Made by a program: the position numbers and the translations under genes
The notes under the pieces: generated by a model
Told to the model about the DNA's origin: nothing
The model's input: the letters and a program-made list of their open reading frames with translations, nothing else
The model's database searches: none
Shown: positions 1 to 11,468 of the stretch, in pieces
How the letters are laid out: every line of letters begins with the position of its first letter
Position numbering within the stretch: the first letter of the stretch is position 1
Assembly: GCA_963277665.1 (NCBI GenBank)
Contig: OY728160.1
Coordinates: forward strand, 48,468,605-48,532,604
DNA length: 64,000 nucleotides
Direction of reading: 5' to 3'
Source: Viscum album
Taxonomy: Eukaryota; Streptophyta; Magnoliopsida; Santalales; Viscaceae

Positions 1-259
1 GAATCATATACATTAATATGATATCATATATTATCTTTTAACATTGATTTGTTAGTAATAACTTTGTATTATCGTTGTTTCGGGTGTTAACTGATTCGTT
101 TTCCTTTATATACTTTGTTATGTAAGTCATGTTTTTTGTGGATAGGTTGTATATTTTTCATATCATGAATTATATTATGTCTTTATACATTATTTTTAAC
201 CATCAAATTAAAATTATTCTTGAATGGATACGATGGGGAATTAATCTCATTGCGTTAAT

Positions 260-480
260 GGAGACGGTAGTCCGTACGTACGCACGAGGACGATATCATT
301 CTTTTGATATTAAAATAATATATAATTGGTTGGTATATCATATATAAAGAATCATTATCATGTTATATTTTTTATTTTCATAAATTAAATATCTTTATCA
401 TACCCATCCAAATAATAATATTTTTGAATAACAATTACACCATGACGTGGAGACGGTATGCCGTACATATGCATGTATGG
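260..480 (-). repeat. Paired CpG-rich motif, window-start LTR
   Basis: Two copies of a GGAGACGGTA...CCGTAC-type motif start at 260 and 449. The first keeps the palindromic CGTACGTACG core. The second has decayed to CCGTACATATGC. The same pair, about 180 bases apart, occurs in both gypsy-1 LTRs. Confidence 0.75.
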
Positions 481-2437
481 TGACATGTCATTCAAATGAT
501 GGATAGAATACTAAATATGGTTTTAAAATATTTATTATAAAATCATAGTATATAGAAGATACTGGAGTAATTATTTTATAAATTAAATAACAAAAAATGA
601 AGAAGATGAAGAAGAAAGGAACTTGAAAAAGGGTGGTGAAAACATTACCTCTTCTTCGGGTTCTTACTTTTTATTTGATCAAAATGTCTCCATAGGTTGG
701 AGTTATGATCAATCTAAGGCTTCTAGGTTGAAGTGGGGGATGTTGAGAGTGTATTTTGGCAGGGTTTGGACGATCTAAAAGGATTTGAAGGTATGAATAA
801 TTGGTTATAATTTGTTTTCTTTTTATAATGTGGAGGAGGGGATCTTCAGGAAAAACATAAAGTATTAATTTATAATAAATTACTATTCGGTTTATAATGG
901 CTCTAAAGTGGATAATTAAAAGTATATGGTGGGGATGGGTCTAAAGCCTTTCAAGAAATAGATTATTGATAGGTTTGGGTCATTATATTAACATTATCTT
1001 TTTAGTTTTAACTCTTAGTTAATTAGATTGACATTTACCATGTCACTTTGTATTTTTATATTATATAGTTAATAAACATACTATATACATCCAAGCGACC
1101 CAAAAGTGGTCCATTAATGACAAAAATATCATGATATATGTCTTTTGGTCGAGCCTGAGATTTTTAGGAATATAATATCAATTAATAATATAATACTTCT
1201 TTAAAAAACACATTTATGTCAATTTTGACAATATTTAATAACTGATTTTTGTTAAAGTCTTAGTAAACTTATTAATTCGAACCAAATTCATTCAAGAAAT
1301 CCTAAAATGTCATATTAACCTATAAAATTATTTTATGGAATGAAAACATTCAAATTATATTTATTTTATCCTTTATAATACCAATTATTTGATTCTTTCA
1401 TTAATAATAAAAATATTGCATCATTAGTGTGTCATAAATAAATTTAATTATTAAATGTCTAAAAATTATAAATAAAATACCATTATATATGAAATTTTAT
1501 TTGATTTATATTGAATATTTATAGTCGAAAATATAACATATATAACTGTATGTAATTTTTTTTCTAAAAGATATATGCTTTTGTCATTTTTGTATTTACT
1601 TTAACTTAATTAATATAAAAAGTCCTTATCACCCTCAAGTGGCTCCATGGGGTCTCAAAATTCACCCCAAGATGCCCATGGTAGGACATGTATTAGACAA
1701 TTAGTTTAGGACACATTTTAGGGTAATTTATTATTATTATAATATTTTGTTTACCCTTATTTACCAGATTTACATTTTAACCATGGTAAATAAAATATTT
1801 ACCGAAATAATTATTCAAAATTGATAAAAATAAAAGTTAACTATTTACCCAATTTGGACATCTAGATTCCAAATATGGAATCGAATTTTCCAAATTGAAA
1901 ACACAGAAGCAGAAAAAATTAATTTAAAATTAAATCTCGTTGTCAAAACAAAAAATGTTTTTTTAAGAAATAATAACTATCAATAGATTGAAACTTTTTT
2001 ATGTATGGTTTAATTATTAAATTTTGTAAAATCTAAAAAATTGTATTAAATGGTAAAAATTTATTCTAAATATACTTTAAACCCACTTAAATTCACAATT
2101 TATCACTATTAATTATTTTGATTAATAAAGTTGTTATTAATTAAAATTTAGAAATTTTCACTATTTATCAAAATATAAAAGTTATCCAAAAAGTACCAAA
2201 ATTTCACCCTAGTCTAATTTAGATATTCCGAATCCAAAAATGAAGTCCATTTTGAGAGATAAAATTTATAAAATTTTAAAAATTGGGTATTAATATTCAT
2301 AACAGCTGCTTTGATTGGTCACAGTGTGTTAGAATCTCAAAATTGCGTACAATGCATGCTATTGCATTATTCAAATGGAAATATACCATGGATTTTTGGG
2401 TTATTATAATATATCAAATCAAAAAAAATATCACATG

Positions 2438-2442
2438 TTATA
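2438..2442. repeat. Target-site duplication of the copia element, left copy
   Basis: TTATA directly precedes the copia LTR and is repeated perfectly at 14573-14577 after the other LTR. This fixes both element ends. Confidence 0.9.
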
Positions 2443-3505
2443 TGTTGGTCAGAGTGGATACTCAAGAGGGGGGTGAATTGAGTTCCAATTAAAATTTCTG
2501 TTAAAATATTGTCTATTTAATATCACCAAATTTATAAAGGAAGTTAAACTGTAGTGAATTTATACAGATTGTAAATGTTCGCTTAACTTATCAAAGATTG
2601 ATTAAGTTTCAGTTAATTCAACCACAAGATCAAACTAACTTTTGAAACTAACCTACTGATATACAATAAGTGTAAACACTTGCTAATTTAACTATCAAAG
2701 TAGCTTTAAAATAGTTTTGTATTTTAAAGTAATATCAGTGGGATAAATACGATATATGTAGTATACTTTGAACTTAAACTAAAATATTCACAGTAGATAT
2801 AACAAGAGGTTCAGTCTCAATCCGAGACTTAGTCCTCTCCAATTTATATAAATTTGATCCACACCCTATATCGGGGTTAACAACAGTTTACAAAACTGGC
2901 CAGGCCACACATGGACCTCTACCACTGTTCTTCGTGGGAAACAAAATAAAGACCAGGCCACACAAGGACATCTTCCACAGTTGCATGGGTAAACAAGAGT
3001 TAAGATACTTGGAGTGAGGATTTTGATATCCTCCAGTTCAGTGCAGGAGACAGTGTGTGTATAAGAAATATAGAGTACACCACACTACTCAAAAGTTAAT
3101 AAATAAATCACTTAGAGAGAACATATAAGAGTTTAGAAATCTCTAGTGATTATCAATGCATCTCTGGACTCGTTGGATTCAGCAGAAATGCTTTTGAGTC
3201 CTTCTCTGGTTTTTCTGTTGAAAAACAGAGTGTCGTAGTTCAACTTGTCATCTTCAGAAATAAAAAAGATCCATTGATTCGTCGTGTGTTCTTTAGTGGT
3301 GTTGGACTGCATTCATGATAATTCTTTGAATGTCTGGAAATCTCTTTCTAGCTCAGGATTGTTGTTCTTCTTCAGCACAATGCTCTCGTATGTATGTAAG
3401 TTATTCTTGTTGTATATTCACACATTTTTCGCTTTCCTACTGCATCATGCACTGCATCTTAATCTTCCTTATAATCCATGATTTCTGGACGTAGGAATGA
3501 TACCC

Positions 3506-3513
3506 TTTTTATA
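3506..3513 (-). promoter_or_regulatory. TATA box of the copia 3' LTR
   Basis: The minus strand reads TATAAAAAGGG here. The equivalent place in the 5' LTR (about 13921-13933) reads TATGAAAAGGG, so the promoter copy that would drive this element has lost its TATA core. Confidence 0.6.
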
Positions 3514-3666
3514 GGTACGAGATATGGTTTCCTGACATGCCAATAACTATCATTAAATAACATTAATTGCATTAAAAACACAAAATATGACAGTTAGAAT
3601 TATTTAAATAATATTGAGAAAAATTTACGAAATGGTGTCACAGTGATTATGTAAACGGTGTCTTCT

Positions 3667-3875
3667 TCACGGTATGGGATTCACGGTATGAGGTTCACGG
3701 TATGAGCATCACGGTATGAGCTTCACGGTGTCTTGGTCATGGTGATTCCTTCACAGTGGCTGGGTCATGGTGAGTCCTTCACGGTGTCTAGGTCACGGTG
3801 AGTCTTTCACGGTGTCTGGGTCACGGTGAGTCCTTCACGGTGTCTGGGTCACGGTGAGTCCTTCACAGTGAGTCC
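3667..3875. repeat. U3 tandem repeat, copia 3' LTR
   Basis: The array has short units built on TTCACGGTATGAG, then units of about 28 bases containing CACGGTGTCTGGGTCACGG. The core TCACGGTGA is palindromic around its central base. The array lies about 150-360 bp upstream of the TATA box in transcription direction, the usual place for LTR enhancer repeats. Confidence 0.85.
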
Positions 3876-4195
3876 ATACTTATAAAAATATCTATATTTT
3901 GACTTAGAAAGTAATATGAAAAATATGGATTAAGTTTAATCATTAGAGAGTAAGAGAACCTGAATAATAAACATAAAGGCTTGATAATATTTGTGAGATT
4001 TGTGATCATGAATAAGACTTGTAAATATTAAAGAGAGTAATTAACATCCATAAGATTTTTTATCATTAAAACATGATGAGTAGTTATTATAGAGATTGAA
4101 GATCATTAGAAAGATGTGCAATGAAGATCGAGGTTAATTAACATTAATAAGATTTGTGATCATTAAAACATAATTAACACATGAGGAGTCCATCA

Positions 4196-4209
4196 ATATC
4201 CCCCTTTTT
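4196..4209 (-). other. Polypurine tract of the copia element
   Basis: The minus strand reads AAAAAGGGGGATAT directly against the 3' LTR. This is the expected plus-strand DNA priming site. Confidence 0.85.
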
Positions 4210-4488
4210 GATGATCACAAATTAGATATAGTCAGAATATAAATGAAATGTAACATTAAAGATACTAGCATAGCAAAAACATTATAGAACTGAAACTTGT
4301 AGTTTTTCTCCCCCGTTTCTACTTGTAGATTGTTCTCCCCCTTTTGGGATTATCAAAAAGTAGATAAAATGAATTGAAACTCGGAATGTTTCATTAAACA
4401 ATGGGTTCAGAATAGGACATACGAGAGAAGTACAAACAGTAAACAAGAAATGACATCCCATCAAAAAGAAAACAGTTTCCTGAACTCT

Positions 4489-6410
4489 TCAGGGATCTAT
4501 CCTTTCCTTGCCTTTATCAGCAGCAGGAGCTGGTGCTGAAGTAGAAGAAGGCATAGATGTGGTAGACAAAGAGGGTAAGGGTAGACCTTCAAAAACAGAT
4601 TGAGCCAAAGTGGGAGTTGTAGAGGATATAGGCTTAGGTTTGACAAGAATGACTGGCTGGATCTGAGAAAGAGCTTGGCTGACTGTCATGGCAGTTGAGG
4701 CTAAGGCAGGTAGACTAAGTCTAAGAGGTATAGCAGCTGGAGCAACTATAGCAGTACTCTGCACATGAAGATAAAACTTCAAAAGATTGATGAAATCAGT
4801 AATTATTTCACCACCATATTTTATAGACTTTTCAAAATCATCCTTATTCTCTATAAATCTGTCCAACAATCTGGTGAACTCTGTAAGTTTCTGAACTTGG
4901 ACTTTAAAAGCTTTAGTAACCGGATGGGTTTCTCAAATTTTCCACAAGATATCTAAATTGATCTATCATATCACTTTTAGAGAAAATATAGGAGATATAA
5001 AGATCTATTTTCTTGGTGATTTCATTTTGAGAATCATTGGATATCTTAGAATGAACCCTAACCAATTCCAATTCTCTATCACTGTTCTTAACCACTTCTG
5101 TCAGAGAGGATAGATCCAAGCCACTGAAGGCACTCTGAATTTCTTCCATGATTATGGATCTCAGTATAGATTCATCCAAAGAAGATGTGGAGGTCTGACC
5201 AGAAGATGGGGAAGCATTGATAGCTTCGGTTAGAACTTTGAGATGTTTCAGAACTTTTTGAAGGCATCCAGTGTATTCATCTGTAAGCTTATTCAGATTT
5301 TCCACAAGCACTCTCATGCATTCCAGCATCTTGGTGTGTCTTTTTCCAATCTTTTCATCAAAAGAAATTAGATATGGATGAACATGTGATACAATCTCCC
5401 TATAAAGGAGGGAATCATATGTCTCAGGAGAAACAGCAATAGGTGGATGGGCAGAAACAGGAGCAGGCTTTGATCTCAAGGATAACTCATTTTTCAAATT
5501 TTCTATCATATTTTTCAGGTTTGCAACAATAGCACTCATCAGCTTATTCTCAACTCTGACTTCTTGAATTTCTCGGATAATCCTCGGTTGAATATGCAGG
5601 ATAATATTTTCCAAGAGAATTGATGAATCTTCTTGACTAAACCGAGTCACTGGACGAGGATGAGTGGAGATAGTTTTCATAAATCCAGCTAACAAAGATT
5701 CTCCAAAAACTTTCAGATCATATTTGTTCACAAAGGAGTGATGCTCCGGTAAGGGTGCAGGTAAAGGTAGTGGTTCAGATTCTGGTTGAGGTTCAGAGTC
5801 ATCTTTAGACTCAGATTCTGATTCAGATTGAGGTTGGGGCTCTGGTTCTAGTTCTGGATGAGCTACAGAGTTCAGTTGAATTAGAGAAGAAAGATCCATT
5901 CCAGTTGTAGACACTTTCTCTGACTCATTCACATCATAAAAGCTTGGGAAAACAAATCGGGTGTGCACAGAGTATGAGATAGATGGTTGAGAAGCTTCAG
6001 CAGATCCAACTTCTATAATCTCATGGTTTTGAGGTTCCTCCCCCTCAAACTGTGCTTCCCTTTCAAATTCTTGAGGCATAGGTACATGGTCAAGATATAC
6101 AAGATCATCTCTAATCTCTTCAGTAAACTATTGCCTTTCCAACTAAAAGGCAATTTCCATCCTCTCTTCAGTAGAGGTAATAATCTCAAGAACCAATTGT
6201 TCCACTGGTTGAGCTTCTATACTTGATTCTCTCTCAACAGAAAGATCCACTTCAACAGTATCTGCCTCTAAGGTTTCTTTTTGTTCTGAATGAGTAAAAA
6301 CCAACATTCTTGCAGCATTAGGATGTGCATCTAGATTTATATCTGCACTAGAAGCATGAGCTTCCTTTTCTCTCAAACTAACACCAACTTCCTCTCCTTG
6401 AGGTATTTCA
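4489..6410 (-). pseudogene. Copia extra ORF, C-terminal part: acidic, proline/glutamate-rich and helical
   Basis: The largest open stretch is 6079-4913 (388 codons). It joins in the same frame to 6376-6143 across a few stops and, after a frameshift near 4870-4913, to 4869-4489. The translation has a low-complexity SESESESKDDSEPQPESEP stretch at residues ~85-105 of the long frame, then long polar, probably alpha-helical stretches with coiled-coil character. The tail is Ala/Pro/Ser-rich and includes SSTSAPAPAADKGKE. I see no signal peptide, membrane segment or catalytic motif. It lies between pol and the 3' LTR in the sense orientation, directly continuing the domain encoded at 6648-7472. The function is unknown. 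Plant Sirevirus elements carry an env-like ORF in this place, but nothing here shows an envelope. Confidence 0.6.
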
Positions 6411-6647
6411 GCAGGGATAAAAGTCCTTTATTTTTCAACAGGAGATGTTTCCATTGGTGCTTCCAGCTTTATCTCTAAGAGATACTTAAACTATTATTTC
6501 CTCTTCTTCTTCTTCTGAATACTCAGCCACCTCATCTGGTTCCAAACCAGGATCAGACAGACTTTTTGGCCATCTTGGATAGTGAATAGGATTAAACTTT
6601 TTATACACTTGATCATTATCCTTAACCCACTACTTCATCTAGGGGTT

Positions 6648-7472
6648 CTAGCTAATCTTCATCCTTCTGATGATAGGCATGGATAGGCGGAAATCCAAGT
6701 CCTCTAACTTTTCTTCATTTGGTCCAACCATCCCTTTGGCAACTAACATAGCTGAAATCATCCTTGCGTAAAACAATGAGGTGGATTTGGAAGTGATTTT
6801 GATCAGCTCACAGATATGGTTGATATCATACTTAAAAATATTGATCTTATGGACATTCCTCAACAGGTGAATCATGAACACATCATGATACTTCATCACA
6901 GAAAAATCTCCTTTTCATGGGATATTCAAATTCTGAACAAATTTGAACAGATTTCTAGTCTCCCCATCTAATTCAGCAGCTATGTCCCTTCACTTGGTTC
7001 CATTTCCAGTCAGGATCTCTAAAGCATTCTCCAGGTCAAAGATGTCGGTTGATGGAGGAGGGTCTCTCTAGTAATCCTCACAAACTCCTTCATGTGGAAT
7101 CCCTAGGCATACAGCCCACATCCTCGAAGAGAAATAGCACTTCTGACCATTTATCCAGCTTGTCACAATAATGCTTTCTCTAAACTCAAAGGAAAACTTC
7201 ACATACTGATAGAATTGAGATACCAGCCTCGGGTAAATTAGTCTATTCTGTCCAGTGAACCATTCAATCCCTCCTTGTTCTCTTAAAACTTACAAAACTA
7301 AAGATCTTCTAGAAAACGACCACTCTGGGAAAACCTCTTTTTCTAGTAAAACTATACGGCTTGCCAGGTTTGGGTTTAGAGGTCCTTCGGCAGCTATCAT
7401 CGGTATCCTCTTCTGTTTCTTAGAGCGGCGCTTCTCAGACGAGGGTAAAGATGGACACTTCATCCTTGGCAT
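6648..7472 (-). pseudogene. Copia extra ORF, N-terminal part: domain resembling the 'putative plant transposon protein' family
   Basis: One frame runs from a methionine at 7472 to 6648, interrupted by a few stops near 7290, 7070, 6990 and 6915. It begins with a basic stretch containing KRRSKKQKR, which could be a nuclear localisation signal. A globular region follows with the order RLIYPRLVSQFY, AVCLGIP, then an Asp/Leu-rich helix and a segment ending MISAMLVAKGMV. This order and spacing resemble, from memory, the domain annotated in plants as putative plant transposon protein (PF20167); that match is unverified. A frameshift around 6480 separates it from the acidic C-terminal part. Together the two would be a protein of about 1000 residues, in the sense orientation between pol and the 3' LTR. 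Start choice is tentative. Confidence 0.6.
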
Positions 7473-7882
7473 TCACTGAAGGTTCGGGCAAGAGGGAAGA
7501 GAAGGTTCAGGAGAGAGTTCGAGTACGGAATCAAATGAAACCCTTATGTTTTATCATTTGGGAATGTCAAACGTTATAGAAACAATAACTCGGGAAATTA
7601 AATAGCGGTGAAATAAAAAATTACCGCGATACGGGTTAAAATAAGAACAAAAATAATCTTCATGGTGAGATGGTGAGTAGGCATTACGGTGTGATGAAAA
7701 CTAGTCATCACGGTGAGACAGTTGGTAGTCGTCACGTTGAGACAATGAGCATTCTGTGTAGTCACTGTGAGACATTGAGTTGACAGACCGTGAGCATAAA
7801 ATAGTAACTTAGATACAATGACCATGAAACCATAAAGTAAAATATAGTAAAGTCTTAAACATTAAGATCAGTAAGATATTTA
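7473..7882. other. Copia spacer between pol and the extra ORF, with internal repeats
   Basis: No conserved protein is visible here. At 7661-7795 the spacer holds a degenerate series of CATGGTGAGA, CACGGTGAGACA, CACGTTGAGACA and CACTGTGAGACA units, the same core as the U3 tandem repeat. It could contain the leader or promoter of the downstream extra ORF, but no TATA box stands out. Confidence 0.6.
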
Positions 7883-9420
7883 CTAATGATTAATCATACC
7901 AAGATCATGTATGATTTTTTCTAATCTCTCAAGATTTTAATGGTTTAGTGAATATATCAGCAAGTTGATATTCAGTACCAATGAATTCCAAAGTGATATC
8001 ACCTTTTTGATAATGATCCCTCAAAAAGTAATGTCTTACATCAATATGTTTTGTCCTAGAATGAGAAACATGATTCTTAGAAATTTTAATAGCACTTGTG
8101 TTCTCTCAATTTATTGGGACATGTCTGAATTGATATCCATAGTCTAGTAATGTGTGTTTCATCCACAAAATCTGTGCACAACAACTACCAGTAGCTATGT
8201 ATTCAGATTCTGCAGTAGATAATGAAACCGAATATTGTTTCTTACTACACCATGATAACGGTGACTTTCCTAAAATATGACACGTTCTAGAGGTGGTTTT
8301 TCTATCTAACTTACATCTAGAAAATTCAACATCAGAATAACTAACTAATTCAAATGATTGTCCTTTGGGATAGAATAGTCTTAAATTGGGAGTATGATTG
8401 AGGTATTTGAAAATTCTTTTTACAGCATTTAAATGTTACTCTTTAGGGTTTTCTTGAAAACGAGCACACATACACACACTAAACATAATGTCAGGACGAC
8501 TAGCAGTTAGGTAGAGTAGACATCCAATAATTCATCTATAAGTGGTTTCATCAACAGATTTACCATTTTCATCAAGATCCATCTTACAGGTGGTACTCAT
8601 GGGAGTGTTACTACTCTTTGTGATATATAATCCAAAACATTTTAAAAGATCTCTAGTATATTTACTTTGATTTAAAATAATTCCATCATCATTTTGAAAT
8701 ATTTGAAATCCAAGAAAGAATTTATGTTGGCCCATTAAACTCATTTCAAAATCATTTTGCATCATTTTAGGAAAATCAGTACATAATTTAGTTTTTGAAG
8801 ATCCAAAAATAATATCATTTACATAAATTTGTACTACTAAAACATCTCTATAAATTTGTTTTATAAACAGAGTACGATCATCAATTCCTTTTGTGAAGCC
8901 TTTAGAAATTATAAAATTACTTAATCTAATATACCAAGATCTTGGATCTTTCTTTAAATCATATAATGCTTTTGATAATTTGAAAATATGATTTGGAAAA
9001 TGGGGGTTTGAAAATCAAGGTGGTTGTTCAACAAAAACATTATCATCAATATATCCATTCAAGAAAGCATTGTTGACATCCATTTGATATAGTTTGAACT
9101 TTAGATGAGTAGCATAAGCAAGTAAAATCCTAATAGCTTCTAATCTGGCTACTGGAGAAAAATTCTCCTCATATTCAATACCTTCTTATTAACTATAGCC
9201 TTGGGAAACTATCCTATCTTTATTTATAACTATGTTTCCAGACTCATCAACATTGTTTCTAAACACCCATTTAGTGCCTATTGTGAAAGTTTCCTTAGGT
9301 CTTTCAACAAGATTCCAAACATTATTTCATTCATATTGATTGAGTTCTTCTTGCATATCAATTACCCAAAATTCATCATTAATATAATCATCAGTGTTGT
9401 TAGGTTCAAGCTATGACAAG
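7883..9420 (-). pseudogene. Copia reverse transcriptase and RNase H
   Basis: Read from right to left, the translation shows TKWVF, then EENFSPVARLEAIRILLAYA, QMDVNNAFLNG, SKALYDLKKDPRSWY, the active-site block, FEMSLMGQHKFFLGFQI, LYLTASRPDIMFSVCMCAR and STAESEYIA. It ends in ADIFTKPL followed by a stop at 7883. This is the standard copia RT-RNase H order. The active site reads YVND instead of YVDD: codon 8817-8819 gives Asn where the first catalytic Asp belongs, a single G-to-A change on the coding strand. Several in-frame stops are present, for example QYE* near 9330. The gene is dead and continues from the integrase upstream in the same frame. Confidence 0.93.
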
Positions 9421-10560
9421 ATGGCTTGATCTTCAACCTGATTTCTAGGAGAAGCTCTAGTATGTGTCCCTCTATCAAGATTTCCTACAACAACATCTAA
9501 AGGATGATGCTTTAGAATTCTACTTGATCTAGTGAAGGTAGGACTAGAAATTTCAGGTTCTTCTCTAGGTTCAGGTTCATTAGGAGTAGATTCTGGAATA
9601 AGTCCAGAACTGGTTGTCTTTATAGAAGGTTCATTAGATTTGTCATTAAGGTCTAGAACAGATAAATCTTCTTCAATATTTTCAAGAGAGGTTTTAGGCT
9701 TATGTGGATCAGTTTCATCAAACTTGATGTGAACATATTCTTCCACACACTTGGTTCTTTTGTTGAAAACTCTATAAGCCTTACTGGTTAAGGAATATCC
9801 TAAAAATATTCTTTCATCACTCTTAGAATCAATCTTATCAAGATTATATTTTGTATTGAGAATAAAAACGTTGTAGCCAAAGACTCTAATGTAACTAAAT
9901 TTAGGGTTTCTATTGTTCCACAAATCAAATGGGGTCTTCTTATGAACATTTCTAATTAAGACTCTACTAAAAATATAACAATCTGTATTGACAGCTTCAT
10001 CCCAAAAATAAACAGGCAGGTCATATTCATTAATTATAGTTCTAGCAATTTCATGCAGGGTTCTATTTCTTCTTTCTACTACACCATTCTGCTGAGATGT
10101 CCAAGGAGCATAAAATTTATGACTATAGCCATTGTGTGAGAAATATGATTCAAATTCATGATTCTCAAACTCATGTCCATGCTCACTTCATATGGATTTA
10201 ATTTTAAGTCCACTAAGATTTTCTACAGATTTGGAGTATTTAACAATGTAAGAACAAGCTTCACTTTTGTGAGCAAAGAAGTATACCCCAGTATATCTAG
10301 AAAATTCATCTACTAGAACATAGACATAGTGCTTCCCATTTATGCTAGAAACTCTAGATGGTACAAAAAAATACATGTAAACCAACTCTAGAGGTTGAGA
10401 AGTTGAAACTTCTTTCTTTCATTTGAAATAAACTTTATGTTGATTTCCCTTTTGACAGGGATTAAAAACTTTGTCATTTGGAAACTCAAGTTTAGGTAGG
10501 TCTCCAACTAAGTTCTTCCTAGTTAGTTTTCTAAGTTAATGTATATTCTAGTGTCCTAAT
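9421..10560 (-). pseudogene. Copia integrase
   Basis: The N-terminal zinc region is degenerate (a CQKGN motif near 10455). The catalytic core follows: GKHYVYVLVDEFSRYTGVYF, EFENHEFESYF, then APWTSQQNGVVERRNRTLHE, which holds the catalytic glutamate region. A C-terminal part reads WNNRNPKFSYIRVFGYNVFI, DERIFLGYS and a long acidic linker into RT. The first catalytic Asp, expected in the HMDLFGP-type motif, is replaced: the window reads VYMYFFVPS with Tyr at 10371-10373. Together with scattered stops this makes the integrase inactive. Confidence 0.9.
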
Positions 10561-10675
10561 CTTCTATTCCATAACCAGGACTCTATATGAAAAGCATTTA
10601 AACAGGTAACATTTTACTTAGCTAAGGAATTTAAATCAACAGCATAAACATTTTTATTTCTTAAAGAAGAAAAGA

Positions 10676-10984
10676 CTAAATCATTTTTAGAATAAAAACA
10701 TTGCAAGAATCATTTTCAAATTTCACATTAAAACCATCATCACATAATTGATAAATACTTAACAGATTATATTTATGTCCATCAACAAATAAAACATTAT
10801 AAATTAAAACTGAATCAGTGTTACCAATTTGGCCTAGGCCAATGATTTTTCTGTTAGAATTATCACCAAAGGTGACATGACCTCCATCAACCTTTATTAA
10901 ACTCTTGAAGCACGAGTAATCCCAAGACATATGTCTTGAACATCCACTGTCCAGATACCATGTCTTCCTGTGGGAACTCTTCAA
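10676..10984 (-). pseudogene. Copia aspartic protease start and GAG-pre-integrase region
   Basis: The frame reads KTWYLDSGCSRHM, the copia protease signature with DSG intact at about 10943-10951. VTFGDNSNRKIIGLGQIGN and VLFVDGHKYNLLSIYQLCDDG lead into the GAG-pre-integrase region. It lies in a different frame from the integrase that follows, so a frameshift separates them. The stretch 10985-11468 upstream belongs to the gag-protease linker and is too decayed to translate cleanly. Confidence 0.88.
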
Positions 10985-11468
10985 GAAGGTTTCCTACAAA
11001 ACAGATTTAGATAGGAAATGATTTTGGTACACAGATCTTCTTGGGTCCAGAGAGGTTAGCAATCAAAGCTTTCGGTACCCACATTTGTCTTATCGGTCTC
11101 ATATAATTTACAGAATAAAAAGATTTTGAAAGATAAAATCTATTTGATTTATAACTAAGTGAATAACTAGTTAAAGAATATGGACTTCTAGAACTAGAAC
11201 TATCTACATTCTCTCTAGATTTATGAATAAATCTAGTTTTGGCAATTTTTCATTGTCAAGGTTGGTATCCTATACCAGAAGTATATCTAGTTGCAATCTG
11301 CTTACCTAGAATTTGAGTAAGAGTATCTTTTCCATTTGTGAACTTCTCTAAATCCTTCCTAAGTTGATCATTTGACAATTTCAGTTCAGGGTTTTCTTTA
11401 AGAAACGAATCATTCTTTTCCATTTCTATGTCATGATCAGATTAATGTTTAATAGTTAAAGCACACTA

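Larger units (their letters stand above)
1..2442 (-). repeat. LTR of the gypsy-1 family, truncated by the window edge
   Basis: This AT-rich block follows the U3/R half of the gypsy-1 LTR (about 52610-54812) landmark by landmark. It has the CGGGTGTTA stretch near 78, the paired CpG-rich motif at 260 and 449, the CATTACCTCTTCTTC stretch near 645, and the block at 2180-2295 that matches 54500-54620. It appears to end in GTTATA at 2437-2442, a decayed form of the family end TGTTACA. What follows (after the copia insertion) is array internal sequence rather than a polypurine tract. It is therefore either a solo LTR or the 5' LTR of a minus-strand element running off the left edge. No coding region is supported; the small open frames here fall inside LTR sequence. 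Confidence 0.7.
2443..4195 (-). repeat. 3' LTR of the copia element
   Basis: The 1753-bp repeat begins TGTTGG and ends CCATCA, which was originally CCAACA as in the partner LTR at 12865-14572 (1708 bp). Most of the length difference lies in the U3 tandem repeat. A minus-strand TATA box sits at 3506-3513, so U3 is the right-hand ~0.7 kb. Confidence 0.93.

Noticed and set aside
3667..3875. Regular short repeats considered as a CRISPR array
   Set aside because: The units are contiguous without unique spacers, lie inside an LTR, and the sequence is from a plant.
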